DNA of 64,000 nucleotides from Synechococcus sp. WH 8016 (GTDB taxonomy: Bacteria > Cyanobacteriota > Cyanobacteriia > PCC-6307 > Cyanobiaceae), in NCBI RefSeq assembly GCF_000230675.1, contig NZ_AGIK01000002.1:248001-312000 (forward strand). The letters are read 5' to 3'. The position numbers were made by a program, and so were the translations under genes. Shown here in pieces: positions 46,874-54,958 of this stretch. Each line of letters opens with the position of its first letter. Position 1 is the stretch's first letter. The notes below the pieces were generated by a model. It ran no database searches. It saw only the letters and a list, made by a program, of their open reading frames with translations, and had not been told where the DNA came from.

Positions 46874-48115
46874 TTGATTCTGATCAATCACTGTTTCATC
46901 CAGGCCCACCACACCAAGGCCACAGGAGCGCAGCATCAGAACCCAGCAGGCGTCATCCTTAAAACAGTGCACGCCAAACATGGAGATCTGCGCCTCAAGG
47001 CTGATCCATCTTCCCTGGCGATGCTGGACCCTAAACAGGGCTTTGGCTGGGCCGCCGGCGAACGATGGAACCGCAACAGCGGTGATGCCTACGAGGCAGA
47101 TCAGCGCCACTTCTGCCGCCGCATGGGAGAAACGTTGCATCGAGAAGGGCTGTCCCTCACAGCCGGATTTGAACTGGAATGGGTCGTCATCACCCCAGAC
47201 AACGACGGCTCTCCAAAGGCGGTAATCGCTGGTGGGCCCTATGGCGCGGACCGCTTGATCGAAGGCCTCGATTACGCCTCGGCACTGCTCGAGGCGCTGG
47301 ATGCAGCCGATGTGGACTGGCTCCAGTTTCATCCCGAATATGGCCCTTCCCAGTTCGAACTCTCCTTCGCAGCCCAAGACCCCCTTCAAGCGGCGGACCA
47401 ACTGATTCGTGCCCGATTGGTGATTCAGCGTGTGACCCGCCGCTTCGGCTGGTACAGCAGCTTTAGCGCCAAGCCCCGTCTGGACTGGGTCGGCAATGGA
47501 GGACACTTACACTTCAGCGTCCGAGATTCTCAAGGCCCCTTGCTACAGGACGGTTCCGGGCCCTATGGGCTACGTCCTGAAGGCGAAGCTCTGATCGCAG
47601 GGGTTCTCGAACAGCTCCCTGGACTGGTAGCGCTGGCCAGCCCTTCGCCCGTGTCCTATCTACGCCTCGTGCCCAGCAGCTGGTCTGCGCCCTTCCAGGT
47701 CTGGGGGATGGAGAACCGTGAGGCAGCTGTTCGCTTCATCCCTACCGCGACAGATCAAAGTGCGGCCCACCTGGAGATCAAGGCAGTCGATCCCACTGCA
47801 AATCCCTACCTTTTACTCGGTGCACTACAGGCCCAGGTTCTGGATGCCATGAGAAATCAACGCATCCTTCCACCAGAGCAGATCGGCGATCCTGCATTGG
47901 TAAAACATCACTCCATCCCAAGGCTTCCAGCCAGTCTTGTTGAGGCACGAATGGCACTGGAGAGCGACGCTGTCCTTCTTGAAGCCATGGGTCCGCTGTT
48001 GCACGGTTCGCTCTTAGACAGCCTTGCTGCTGAAATCGGCCGTGTAGAAACCAAATCGGAAGAGCAACAAGTGAGTGACGGTTGCTGGTGGCCAATCGTG
48101 GGAGGACTCATCTAA
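46874..48115 (+). CDS. Glutamine-synthetase-like protein lacking the N-terminal domain
   Basis: About 413 aa from TTG 46874. A stop lies directly upstream in frame, so it cannot be longer. The catalytic barrel is well kept: GFELEWVVI and FHPEYGPSQFELSF (metal-binding Glu), GNGGHLHFSV (ammonium and metal His), SSWSAPFQVWGMENREAAVR (substrate Arg), and HLEIKAVDPTANPYLLLGAL. The N-terminal beta-grasp domain that completes the active site of the neighbouring subunit is missing, and the first 40 residues are unlike glutamine synthetases. It resembles the gamma-glutamyl-polyamine branch more than GlnA. It is either a decayed gene or one of altered function. It is divergent from the symporter pair. 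Confidence 0.78.
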   Translation: MILINHCFIQAHHTKATGAQHQNPAGVILKTVHAKHGDLRLKADPSSLAMLDPKQGFGWAAGERWNRNSGDAYEADQRHFCRRMGETLHREGLSLTAGFELEWVVITPDNDGSPKAVIAGGPYGADRLIEGLDYASALLEALDAADVDWLQFHPEYGPSQFELSFAAQDPLQAADQLIRARLVIQRVTRRFGWYSSFSAKPRLDWVGNGGHLHFSVRDSQGPLLQDGSGPYGLRPEGEALIAGVLEQLPGLVALASPSPVSYLRLVPSSWSAPFQVWGMENREAAVRFIPTATDQSAAHLEIKAVDPTANPYLLLGALQAQVLDAMRNQRILPPEQIGDPALVKHHSIPRLPASLVEARMALESDAVLLEAMGPLLHGSLLDSLAAEIGRVETKSEEQQVSDGCWWPIVGGLI

Positions 48116-48169
48116 GAGCTAAACCGCAGCTCGCCGGCTGCTCCAAGAACAAGCAGCGATGGAACTCTG

Positions 48170-49141
48170 ATGCAATCAGCAGCGCAACAACTGGAACGCC
48201 TGAGCAACGCCTGGAATGAACCGGAGATCAATCTCACAGCCATCAAGCGCTGGCTGGGGCAATTTCCTGTGGATGATCAACCAATCGCCATCCGCCTTCT
48301 GGAGTGCATGGAACTCCACAGCTGGGCGCGCATGCTTCGTGAATGTCGGTTACTCCATCAGCGCCTCTGCATGGATCTTCGTGACGACGGCTTTGATGTG
48401 GAAGGGTTCAGCGACATCGACTTCACAAGAGCATTCGTCTGCAAGAGCGGAGACATGGCTTCATACGTCTACCGAAAAGCGAATAGGCTCTCTGTCAACC
48501 ACTTCAAAACTATCGAGGCCCTGCATCAGAGTCACCTCGATCGCAGCAAGAGAGCGATCGTCATCTTGGATGACTACATCGGCACAGGGTCTCAATTCAT
48601 TTTTCAGTTCCTGGGGCGTAGCGAGGCGAATACAGCTCTGATCAGTGCCTACAAACGCGCGCGTCTTTGTTCTTTAGTCGTCCACGACGATGCCCGAACC
48701 AAGTGGCGCTTGCTTCAGCGCCACTGCATCGAAGACGTGATGGCGATGGAAGAACGGCAGCTGGAGTGCGTTGACTTCCGCCTCGAACGCAAGGCTCTGA
48801 TTCAAACCCTCTCCAGGGTGGACTGGCGCAAAGCTGGATTAATTGCAGCCCAACGGGACTTTCCAGTGATGGCTCACCCAGCCCTTACAGCGGAAGAGCG
48901 CATCACGATGCGCCAGTTCCTCAATGATTGCTCTTGCGAGGAAGAGGCGGGGACCACGGAATTCCTCCTCGGGCATCATTCTTTCTTTTACGGAGCACCG
49001 AATGCCTTAGCGAGGGTGCTCCTTCCACTGTTCAAACGAGTCGAAGATTTCACGATCTACCCCAAGGAATCCCTGAGAGGCTTACCTGCCGAGATCATCG
49101 ACTACGACATCGAAAATCCAAAGCCGATCACACCGCTTTAG
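48170..49141 (+). CDS. Phosphoribosyltransferase-like protein of unknown role
   Basis: A 323-aa soluble protein. The segment AIVILDDYIGTGSQFIFQFL near residue 125 looks like the PRPP-binding loop of phosphoribosyltransferases (hydrophobic strand, two acids, then TG). FYGAPNALARVLLPLFKR near residue 275 resembles the C-terminal motif I remember from the PRTase-CE group found in conflict systems. Strong acidic and His/Arg content fits a nucleotide-handling enzyme. It begins 55 bases after the glutamine-synthetase-like gene. I cannot name its substrate. A role in defence or nucleotide signalling is only a guess from the motif. Confidence 0.7.
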   Translation: MQSAAQQLERLSNAWNEPEINLTAIKRWLGQFPVDDQPIAIRLLECMELHSWARMLRECRLLHQRLCMDLRDDGFDVEGFSDIDFTRAFVCKSGDMASYVYRKANRLSVNHFKTIEALHQSHLDRSKRAIVILDDYIGTGSQFIFQFLGRSEANTALISAYKRARLCSLVVHDDARTKWRLLQRHCIEDVMAMEERQLECVDFRLERKALIQTLSRVDWRKAGLIAAQRDFPVMAHPALTAEERITMRQFLNDCSCEEEAGTTEFLLGHHSFFYGAPNALARVLLPLFKRVEDFTIYPKESLRGLPAEIIDYDIENPKPITPL

Positions 49142-49172
49142 GCAACGATCCGAGGCCGATGAGCCCGCTCAA

Positions 49173-50165
49173 TCATGGGGCCAGAAAAGCGAGGACGTCC
49201 TGCTCGCGCGGTTGTGGATCAATGGCACCGGCACCGCCACAAACGAGTGCACCGCACGCTGCTGCAAAGCGCAACCGGTCGTTCACCGGTCGATCCCAAT
49301 AGTGCAACAGTCCAGCAGTGAAGGCATCCCCTGCACCCGTGGTGTCGACCACCTGAGATGGATGAAACACCGGCATGTTGCCCATCTGCTTCTCGATCCA
49401 CCAGCGAACGGGTTCAGCTCCGTCGGTCACCACAACATCGGGCTCTTGGGGAAGAGATGCAGCAATCGCAACAGGATCATCATGACCGAAAAACCACAAC
49501 GCCTCCTCTCGGGCCAACTTGATCAGGGAGGCCTGCTCCAACAACGGCTTGATCACCGCCAATGCATCAGCGGTAGGACCAGCCGCTGGATCCGCCTCGG
49601 GATCCCAGAATGTGGGACGCCAGTTCACATCCAAAGCGAGCGCAAGACCCGCCGCCTTTGCCTGAGCCAACACCCACAGCAAAGCTTCGGCGGACGCCGT
49701 AGTCGCCAATGGAATCGTGCCCACTAACAACCAACGGGCCTGCTTCGACACACCAGTCCAGACCGTTTCCAAGCCGGAACAATCCAGCATCTGGTCAGCA
49801 AACCCCAGGCTCTGATCTCCTGCAAAACCCTGAAAAACCCTTTCACCATTGGCATGACGTCGCACCAAGACCACCCGACTTGGTCGGCTTGGATCGGATT
49901 GAAGGGCTTGCACATCAACACCACGCCGCTGGAACAACGCCCGAAAGTCCGCGCCGATCGCGTCCTCACCGAGTCGACCAATCAGGCCCACGGCGGTGCC
50001 GAGCCGAGCGAGTGCACAGGCCACGTTGGCGGGTGCACCACCTAAGCGATCATCACAAGCTTCCGGTGCAGCCGTAGCGTGATCCCCCCCCAGGGGACCA
50101 AGCCGATCCACCAACGCCTCACCCAGACACAACACTCGCGGAGCCAAAGCAGAACCTTCAGCCAT
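49173..50165 (-). CDS. PfkB-family sugar kinase (fructokinase-like)
   Basis: A 330-aa ribokinase-fold enzyme. The first PfkB signature is DRLGGAPANVACALARLGTAV near residue 38, and the second is VVDTTGAGDAFTAGLLHYWD near residue 282, with the catalytic Asp in GAGD. VVTDGAEP precedes it, as usual. It should phosphorylate a furanose sugar or nucleoside, and fructose is the commonest substrate for this cyanobacterial type. It begins upstream in an unrelated leader and ends 31 bases from the convergent PRTase-like gene. Confidence 0.9.
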   Translation of the reverse strand: MAEGSALAPRVLCLGEALVDRLGPLGGDHATAAPEACDDRLGGAPANVACALARLGTAVGLIGRLGEDAIGADFRALFQRRGVDVQALQSDPSRPSRVVLVRRHANGERVFQGFAGDQSLGFADQMLDCSGLETVWTGVSKQARWLLVGTIPLATTASAEALLWVLAQAKAAGLALALDVNWRPTFWDPEADPAAGPTADALAVIKPLLEQASLIKLAREEALWFFGHDDPVAIAASLPQEPDVVVTDGAEPVRWWIEKQMGNMPVFHPSQVVDTTGAGDAFTAGLLHYWDRPVNDRLRFAAACGALVCGGAGAIDPQPREQDVLAFLAP

Positions 50166-50229
50166 TGGGACAGGGCGGCTGACTTCAGGCTGGCCAAAGA
50201 CAACAGCAACGACAACCGTTTTTACACAA

Positions 50230-51417
50230 TCAACTCATCCGTGGCAAATCCTTCAACAACGCCGCAATTATTTTGGCGTTCGCTGCAGGGAAGGGATAGT
50301 CAGCCAAACACTGCGGGCTCACCCAACGCACCTGCTGACTCGCCAATGGCTGCGGTTCACCGCTGATCCATTGGCAAAGGTGCACCACAAACCGCAGCTT
50401 TTTATGGCTGTAAGCGTGCTCAACGCTGATCAGCTCCTCCCCCACAGCCACCTCAATCGCCAATTCCTCCCGCAATTCACGAGAGATGGTCTCCACGATC
50501 AGCTCTCCCTGCTCCTGTTTCCCGCCGGGAAACTCCCAGAGGCCACCGAGCAGTCCCTCATTGAGACGTTGATCAATCAGCACCTCACCGGCTTCGTTCA
50601 GCACAACACCGACACCAATCACTTGAAAGGGAACAGCTCGAGGGGTGTCTTTCACGGGATAGCGACCAACATCGCCAGCAGCGTAAGCAGCGCAATGTTT
50701 CTGCCAAGGACAGACCCCGCAGTTTGGTGAATGGGGAGTGCAAACGGTGGCCCCCAGATCCATCAGCGCCTGATTGAGATCACGAGCACGGCTGGGTACG
50801 GCTGCAACAAGAGCCTCACTCCATTGCCAACACAAAGCCTGATCACGTGCTGGAGGTCTGGGATGGGCTTGAAGCCGTGCCAAGACCCGGCGCACATTGC
50901 CATCAAGAATCGCCAACGGGCTGTTGAAAGCAGAAGAAAGAATCCCAGCTGCAGTGGTGCGGCCAATCCCAGGGAGGCCCATCCAGCAGTCAAGATCCTT
51001 TGGCCAAGCCAAGAGCCTCGTGCTTGACGCAGGAGCGATCTGATCAAGCAATGGCTTTGCTCCAGACAAAAGACGGCGGGCTCGCGAGTAGTAACCAAGC
51101 CCCTGCCACAACAGCAAAACATCGTGTTCACGCGCCTCCGCCAGTCGTTCAATCGAGGGGAAAGCCTCCATCCAGCGCTCCCAGTAAGGCAACGCCACCT
51201 GCAACTGGGTCTGTTGCAGCATCACCTCGGCAATCCAGCACTCCAGGACATTGAGATGTTCATGGGGCTCGGGCCACCTTCCGTCCTTGGTGAACATCCA
51301 CGGCTTCAGCGCAGGATCCTTCCGGCCGTGGACTTCCCACCAGGCCAGCAGGGAGTGACTGAGCTCAGCCGCTAGAGGACTGAAGTCGCGATGCTCAGCG
51401 CTGCGTCGTTGACCCAT
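50230..51417 (-). CDS. mutY: A/G-specific adenine glycosylase MutY with hybrid 5' end
   Basis: Base-excision repair enzyme removing adenine opposite 8-oxoguanine. From ATG 51417 it has 395 aa: the HhH-GPD core with MLQQTQ, LPGIGRTTAAGIL and the catalytic Asp in LDGNVRR, then the four-Cys iron-sulfur loop CTPHSPNCGVCPWQKHC. A NUDIX-like domain that recognises 8-oxoguanine follows (GLWEFPGGKQEQGE). The start overlaps the stop of the small recombinase gene (TGATG). A second, different mutY 5' end lies at 60745-60957. The two align up to the same decanucleotide, so the part before about 51228 appears to come from the integrated element. Confidence 0.95.
   Translation of the reverse strand: MGQRRSAEHRDFSPLAAELSHSLLAWWEVHGRKDPALKPWMFTKDGRWPEPHEHLNVLECWIAEVMLQQTQLQVALPYWERWMEAFPSIERLAEAREHDVLLLWQGLGYYSRARRLLSGAKPLLDQIAPASSTRLLAWPKDLDCWMGLPGIGRTTAAGILSSAFNSPLAILDGNVRRVLARLQAHPRPPARDQALCWQWSEALVAAVPSRARDLNQALMDLGATVCTPHSPNCGVCPWQKHCAAYAAGDVGRYPVKDTPRAVPFQVIGVGVVLNEAGEVLIDQRLNEGLLGGLWEFPGGKQEQGELIVETISRELREELAIEVAVGEELISVEHAYSHKKLRFVVHLCQWISGEPQPLASQQVRWVSPQCLADYPFPAANAKIIAALLKDLPRMS
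51219..51228. other. Putative attachment core, left, inside intact mutY
   Basis: GCATCACCTC, identical to 60762-60771. The protein alignment of the two mutY 5' parts ends exactly here (WIAEVM then LQQTQ on this side). Serine integrases need only a short shared core, so ten identical bases suffice. Confidence 0.6.
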
Positions 51418-52190
51418 CAGGCAGCGACCCAAGCCTGGTCACTGCCCAGCAGCTTTCCCGACAAACCCAAGCGCTGCAGGATCCGACCGATCTGCGCCGG
51501 AGCCAGTGGCTTTCCCGTGCTGCTGAGCTTGCCAACCCCTGCAAGCGCATCAGCCATGGCCCTGTAGCTCAAGCCTGCACGAACCATTGGCTCAAGAACC
51601 CCGCGCAGTCCCTCCGCCTCAGCAATGGCCTTCTGCTTGCGCTCCGACGCCTTCTGAGCAGCACCTTCCCGGTACCCCCCAAGACACACGCCTCGGGCCT
51701 TGGCCGCGGCCAACGCTTCTTTAGTTCGCTCGCTGATCCGACGTGCCTCGAACTCAGCAACGCTGGCCATCATCGTGAGAACCATCCGACCAGCACTGGT
51801 GGTGGCATCAATGTCTGGCAAGTCGCAGAAGATGAAGCCACCCATCCCGTTCTTTTCTGCCTCGTTGGCGAGCTTCAAGACGAAGCCAGCATCACGAGCC
51901 AGACGATCGATCTTGGCAACAGCAATGACAGCCTTCTCCGCGCGAGCCTGAGCCAGAGCCGCGGCCAACTGAGGACGATCGTTCTTCCGACCGCTCTCAA
52001 CCTCCACGAATTCAGCCGCAATCACAGCCCCCCGCTCGGAAGCCATTACTTCAACCTTGGCCCGCTGCGCTTCGAGGCCCAGGCCGGAGTTTCCCTGGCG
52101 ATCTGTACTGACCCGGTAGTAGGCCAGCCAACGACTCGGACTCAGAGGACGATCAGGCAAAGACAACGGGAATCCAGTCGGTTGTTCCAC
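51417..52190 (-). CDS. Resolvase/invertase-type serine recombinase
   Basis: A 257-aa site-specific recombinase. The catalytic Ser is in LAYYRVSTDRQG near residue 28, and KIDRLARDAGF and the EFEARRISERTKEAL helix are typical of the resolvase catalytic domain. A C-terminal helix-turn-helix follows (LSYRAMADAL, LAPAQIGRILQRLGL). It is the short type, unlike the large integrase at 58.9-60.7 kb. It starts with GTG 52190, and its stop overlaps the mutY start, so mutY translation probably depends on this gene's transcript. It may have been part of the piece that supplied the new mutY 5' end. Confidence 0.92.
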   Translation of the reverse strand: MEQPTGFPLSLPDRPLSPSRWLAYYRVSTDRQGNSGLGLEAQRAKVEVMASERGAVIAAEFVEVESGRKNDRPQLAAALAQARAEKAVIAVAKIDRLARDAGFVLKLANEAEKNGMGGFIFCDLPDIDATTSAGRMVLTMMASVAEFEARRISERTKEALAAAKARGVCLGGYREGAAQKASERKQKAIAEAEGLRGVLEPMVRAGLSYRAMADALAGVGKLSSTGKPLAPAQIGRILQRLGLSGKLLGSDQAWVAA

Positions 52191-52429
52191 AAGTCTACGT
52201 CGGTTGAACCTGTAACAGCGAACTTTATCGATGGGTAGTCAGCGCATGCCATGAAGGCCGACGCTGAACTCAATAAAGCCCCGAGTTATCCACCTTCAGA
52301 GCTACCGAGTTCTCCAGCACGATTCGTGCTGTCTGCGCATCGATGCCAGCAAGAGCCTGGAACTGGTCTGGACAAAGCTCAACTCGCGATAATGCGGAGC
52401 TTGATCTCATTTGTCTCCTAAAGGAATCC

Positions 52430-52963
52430 ATGAAGGCTTCGCGTTTTGCGCACCTGTGTTCAACTGCCTTGCGACAGAGCTTGGTCGGAGCCTTCGTGGT
52501 CGTCTCACTGTTCTGGGTGATTCAACCGGTTGAGGCGCATGGTGATGCGAAAGGGGATGGTGAGATGCCCGTCACTAGTGGTGCGACCGGGCCACAGATA
52601 ACGGTGTATCGATCGGCGAGTTGCGGTTGCTGTACGTCATGGGGATCCCACATCGCTTCAGCGGGATACCGCATTGAGGACCATGTCACCGAGGACATGG
52701 ATGCCGTGAAGAAGGCGCGTGGTGTCAGTCCGCAACAGGCTTCTTGTCACACCGCTGTGGTGGAGGGATACGTGATCGAAGGGCATGTGCCTGCTTCTGC
52801 GATCCACCGTCTTTTGTCGGAACGGCCCAATATCCGTGGCCTGGCAGTTCCAGGGATGCCAATGGGTTCCCCTGGGATGGAGGTGGCAGGCGTTGAGGCT
52901 GAACGTTTCGAGGTGCTCGCTATTGCCCATGACGGAACAACCTCCGTCTTTGCGCGCTACTGA
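52430..52963 (+). CDS. DUF411 metal-binding protein, exported
   Basis: A 177-aa protein from ATG 52430, preceded by a ribosome site (AAGGAA). The N-terminus is a signal peptide (LVGAFVVVSLFWVIQ then VEAHG). The mature part is the DUF411 domain, with YRSASCGCCTSWGSH (Cys cluster), a second Cys in QASCHTAVV and GYVIEGHVPA. DUF411 proteins occur in copper and other metal-resistance clusters and probably bind metal in the periplasm. Neighbours DUF305, DUF3721 and a MerR regulator support this. Confidence 0.9.
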   Translation: MKASRFAHLCSTALRQSLVGAFVVVSLFWVIQPVEAHGDAKGDGEMPVTSGATGPQITVYRSASCGCCTSWGSHIASAGYRIEDHVTEDMDAVKKARGVSPQQASCHTAVVEGYVIEGHVPASAIHRLLSERPNIRGLAVPGMPMGSPGMEVAGVEAERFEVLAIAHDGTTSVFARY

Positions 52964-52998
52964 GCGGTTTCAGGGAGACCGCTACAGAGAATGAGGTG

Positions 52999-53268
52999 TC
53001 ATCGCGATGGCTTCAAGAGCATTGCCGCACCTGAGATGGTCACGATGACGGTGAGCCCACCCAAGAGCATTGGATAGACGGGCTGAAGGTTCAGAACACC
53101 GAAATTTCCGGTGTGGATCTTGAGCAGCCAAAAGGCATCAATGCCTTGCTCTAAGAGCAAGCTGTAGAGAGATCCCGTACCGGCGGTGATCAGCAACGGA
53201 ACAGCGGCGATTGGAACCAGCCAACGGTGAATCTTGCGTGCTCGCCGTGAAAGCGGACGTTGGTTCAT
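52999..53268 (-). CDS. Small PepSY-like membrane protein
   Basis: An 89-aa protein with two or three membrane helices and the segment RKIHRWLVPIAAVPLLITAGTGSLY, given here only in part as RKIHRWLVP, resembling the first helix of PepSY-type proteins. His residues in RKIHRW and LKIHTGNFG could bind haem or metal, which is inference. It overlaps the DUF3721 gene by ATGA and is the last gene of the leftward metal cassette. Confidence 0.75.
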   Translation of the reverse strand: MNQRPLSRRARKIHRWLVPIAAVPLLITAGTGSLYSLLLEQGIDAFWLLKIHTGNFGVLNLQPVYPMLLGGLTVIVTISGAAMLLKPSR

Positions 53269-53516
53269 AGCTTGCGAAGTTGGCGGTGGAGTTCACGCTC
53301 ATCTGCGCAGGGCATCCACTTTCCGTTGTTCTGATGCAGCGTATTGCAACCAATCTCACTGGCACGTTGTTGCGCGTCAGCTTTGGATTGGTAGATGCCT
53401 TTGCTGTGAGCATGGCTGGCCATGGGATGGACAACGAAAGCAGCGACGAGGGCGAATGAGATGGAGATCCATCCCATCATCGTTGTGGTGAAGGCATTAA
53501 AAGTGATTGCTTTCAC
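53265..53516 (-). CDS. DUF3721 protein
   Basis: An 83-aa exported small protein. A hydrophobic leader (GWISISFALVAAFVV) ends at SHAHS, followed by the DUF3721 motif: YQSKADAQQRASEIGC, then NNGKWMPC. Two Cys flank a Trp-Met. The family is common in marine picocyanobacteria, and its function is not known to me. Overlaps of four bases with both neighbours place it in the DUF305-DUF3721-PepSY operon. Confidence 0.88.
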   Translation of the reverse strand: MKAITFNAFTTTMMGWISISFALVAAFVVHPMASHAHSKGIYQSKADAQQRASEIGCNTLHQNNGKWMPCADERELHRQLRKL

Positions 53517-54211
53517 AGCGCGAAAAGGCCATCAAATTTGTAGTAGTCCGGCTTATTCAGTCCTCCGCTTTGCAGCATCTTGCGGAGTTCGATGATCTCT
53601 TTGCGCTGGGCGACGATGATCTCGCGCGCCAGGCGAAGGACGGTGGGGTTGGTGGAGTTTTGCCGAGCCTCATGTGCCATCTGAAGTGCGCCTCCATGGT
53701 GCTCAATCATTCCCTCTAAGAACCACTGCACCCTGTTGTCGCGCGTTGGCTTCGTTCCCGACATGCGCATCGCGGCAATCACATCAGGACTCATGCGCAC
53801 CAGATCTGCCATGGAGTTGGGGTCCCCGTTAGGGCGCAATGCCACGGGATAAACCGGTGCATCCGGATACCAGGCCTTGCGCCATTGGCGCATCGCCTTG
53901 ATCTCACGGGCCTGTTCGTCCCAGATGCTGTTCGCAAGGGCTCCCACCCCAGGGGCGCCGATATTGAAGACGTACTCACTCATCCGCAACGCCCCGGTGT
54001 GATGCTCGACCATGCCATCGATAAAGCGCAGGTCGTAGGTGCTGCCTGCTGGTCCCATGCCATGGGCATGGTGCTGATGGTTGCCGGAATGGGGGGGTGC
54101 AGCCTCTTTCGTTTTTTCAGGTGCTGGGTGATGCATTTGGTCCATTTGGGCCAATGCGACTTGAGGGGGCAGTGCCGAGATGGCGGCCAGAGCAAAAGCG
54201 ATTCGACGCAT
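53513..54211 (-). CDS. DUF305 copper-cassette protein, exported
   Basis: From ATG 54211 (232 aa), with a signal peptide (IAFALAAISALPPQVALAQ) and a His-rich mature N-terminus (NHQHHAHGM). Two DUF305 repeats follow, each with the ferritin-like metal motif: FIDGMVEHHTGALRMSE and FLEGMIEHHGGALQMAHE. Such proteins accompany copper-resistance genes. GTG 54226 is an alternative start. The gene is first in the leftward operon and is read from a promoter with a MerR-type dyad just upstream. Confidence 0.92.
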   Translation of the reverse strand: MRRIAFALAAISALPPQVALAQMDQMHHPAPEKTKEAAPPHSGNHQHHAHGMGPAGSTYDLRFIDGMVEHHTGALRMSEYVFNIGAPGVGALANSIWDEQAREIKAMRQWRKAWYPDAPVYPVALRPNGDPNSMADLVRMSPDVIAAMRMSGTKPTRDNRVQWFLEGMIEHHGGALQMAHEARQNSTNPTVLRLAREIIVAQRKEIIELRKMLQSGGLNKPDYYKFDGLFAL

Positions 54212-54232
54212 GGAAAGAACAATCACGTCGCT

Positions 54233-54263
54233 ATCGTGGAGTCTCCAGTAAGTGGAGAGTCAA
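54233..54263 (-). promoter_or_regulatory. MerR-type promoter of the DUF305 operon
   Basis: Read leftward: a -35-like TTGACT (54263-54258), then a 19-base spacer containing the dyad TCTCCA-5 bases-TGGAGA (54242-54258, perfect 6-bp arms), then a weak -10-like CACGAT (54238-54233). A dyad centred in an over-long 19-20 base spacer is the hallmark of MerR-activated promoters. The MerR gene is divergent and adjacent. Confidence 0.68.
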
Positions 54264-54650
54264 CCCTTCGTGCCTAAAGCGCCTGGCGATCTACTCAAGA
54301 TTGGAGTTGTCTCTGCAAGAAGCAACATTTCGGTGAAAACGATTCGTTTTTATTGTGATGAAGGTTTATTGCTGCCAGTATCACGTACCGATTCCAGATA
54401 TCGATTGTTTGATGAGTCTGTTTTTGACGATCTTAGTCTAATCCTTCGTCTGCGGGCCATGGACTTGCCTCTTGATTTGGTGAAACAAGTAATTCAGGCA
54501 CAGCGATCTGGAATCTGTACTTGCAGTGATCTCAAGACCACGATGCGCGAAAAATTAAGCGAGATTCATGAGCGCCTGGATGAATTGAAGGTGCTGGAGA
54601 CTGAGATCAAAACGATGTTGAAGAGCTGGGAGCCTTGTGGCGGGGCTTGA
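54252..54650 (+). CDS. MerR-family metal-responsive regulator
   Basis: A dimeric DNA-distorting activator of about 132 aa. The winged helix reads LKIGVVSARSNISVKTIRFY and CDEGLLLPVSRTDSRYRLFD. A long dimer helix and a C-terminal metal-binding loop with Cys pairs follow (GICTCSDL and EPCGGA). The Cys pattern suggests a soft metal, and copper fits the neighbours. GTG 54252 lies inside the operator, so GTG 54270 (126 aa) may be the real start. It is divergent from the DUF305 operon, which it probably controls. Confidence 0.9.
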   Translation: MESQPFVPKAPGDLLKIGVVSARSNISVKTIRFYCDEGLLLPVSRTDSRYRLFDESVFDDLSLILRLRAMDLPLDLVKQVIQAQRSGICTCSDLKTTMREKLSEIHERLDELKVLETEIKTMLKSWEPCGGA

Positions 54651-54674
54651 TCAGTCGTACGAGTATCGCAGTGT

Positions 54675-54842
54675 TCAGGCTTCAATCAAAATATTTCCCA
54701 TCATGCCGAGATCCTCGTGATCAAAAACGTGGCAATGATAAACGCTTTTTCCTCCAAAGTCGTTGAAGCGGGTGCGCGCTTGGACGGTTTCTACATGCTG
54801 CACAAAAGGCCGCATCGAGGCCAGCCTCATCAATCCATCGCA
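54675..54842 (-). pseudogene. C-terminal remnant of a multicopper oxidase
   Basis: Translation of the minus strand ending at TGA 54677-54675 gives a piece of about 55 residues with TRFNDFGGKSVYHCHVFDHE followed by DLGMMGNILIEA. HCH-x3-H-x4-M is the type 1/type 3 copper site that closes multicopper oxidases. Upstream of about 54842 the sequence no longer reads as this family, and the TerS-like gene begins its 3' end at 54959. The gene has therefore lost everything but its end. It matches the copper theme of the cassette. Confidence 0.8.
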
Positions 54843-54958
54843 TGGAAGACCTTAGAGCTGAACGCCGGAGGTTTTCTGGAGCCAGATGGCGCTGACGGGG
54901 ACCAGCTTCAAGAAGCTCTCATGCTGTGTTCACTCCATCTTTCCGTCAAAAGTCTTCG

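Noticed and set aside
46751-47506. 251-aa leftward open frame over the glutamine-synthetase-like gene
   Set aside because: Antisense to a clearly conserved coding frame. Only its last 34 codons (46751-46852), with their own ribosome site, look real, and these are listed as the small symporter partner.
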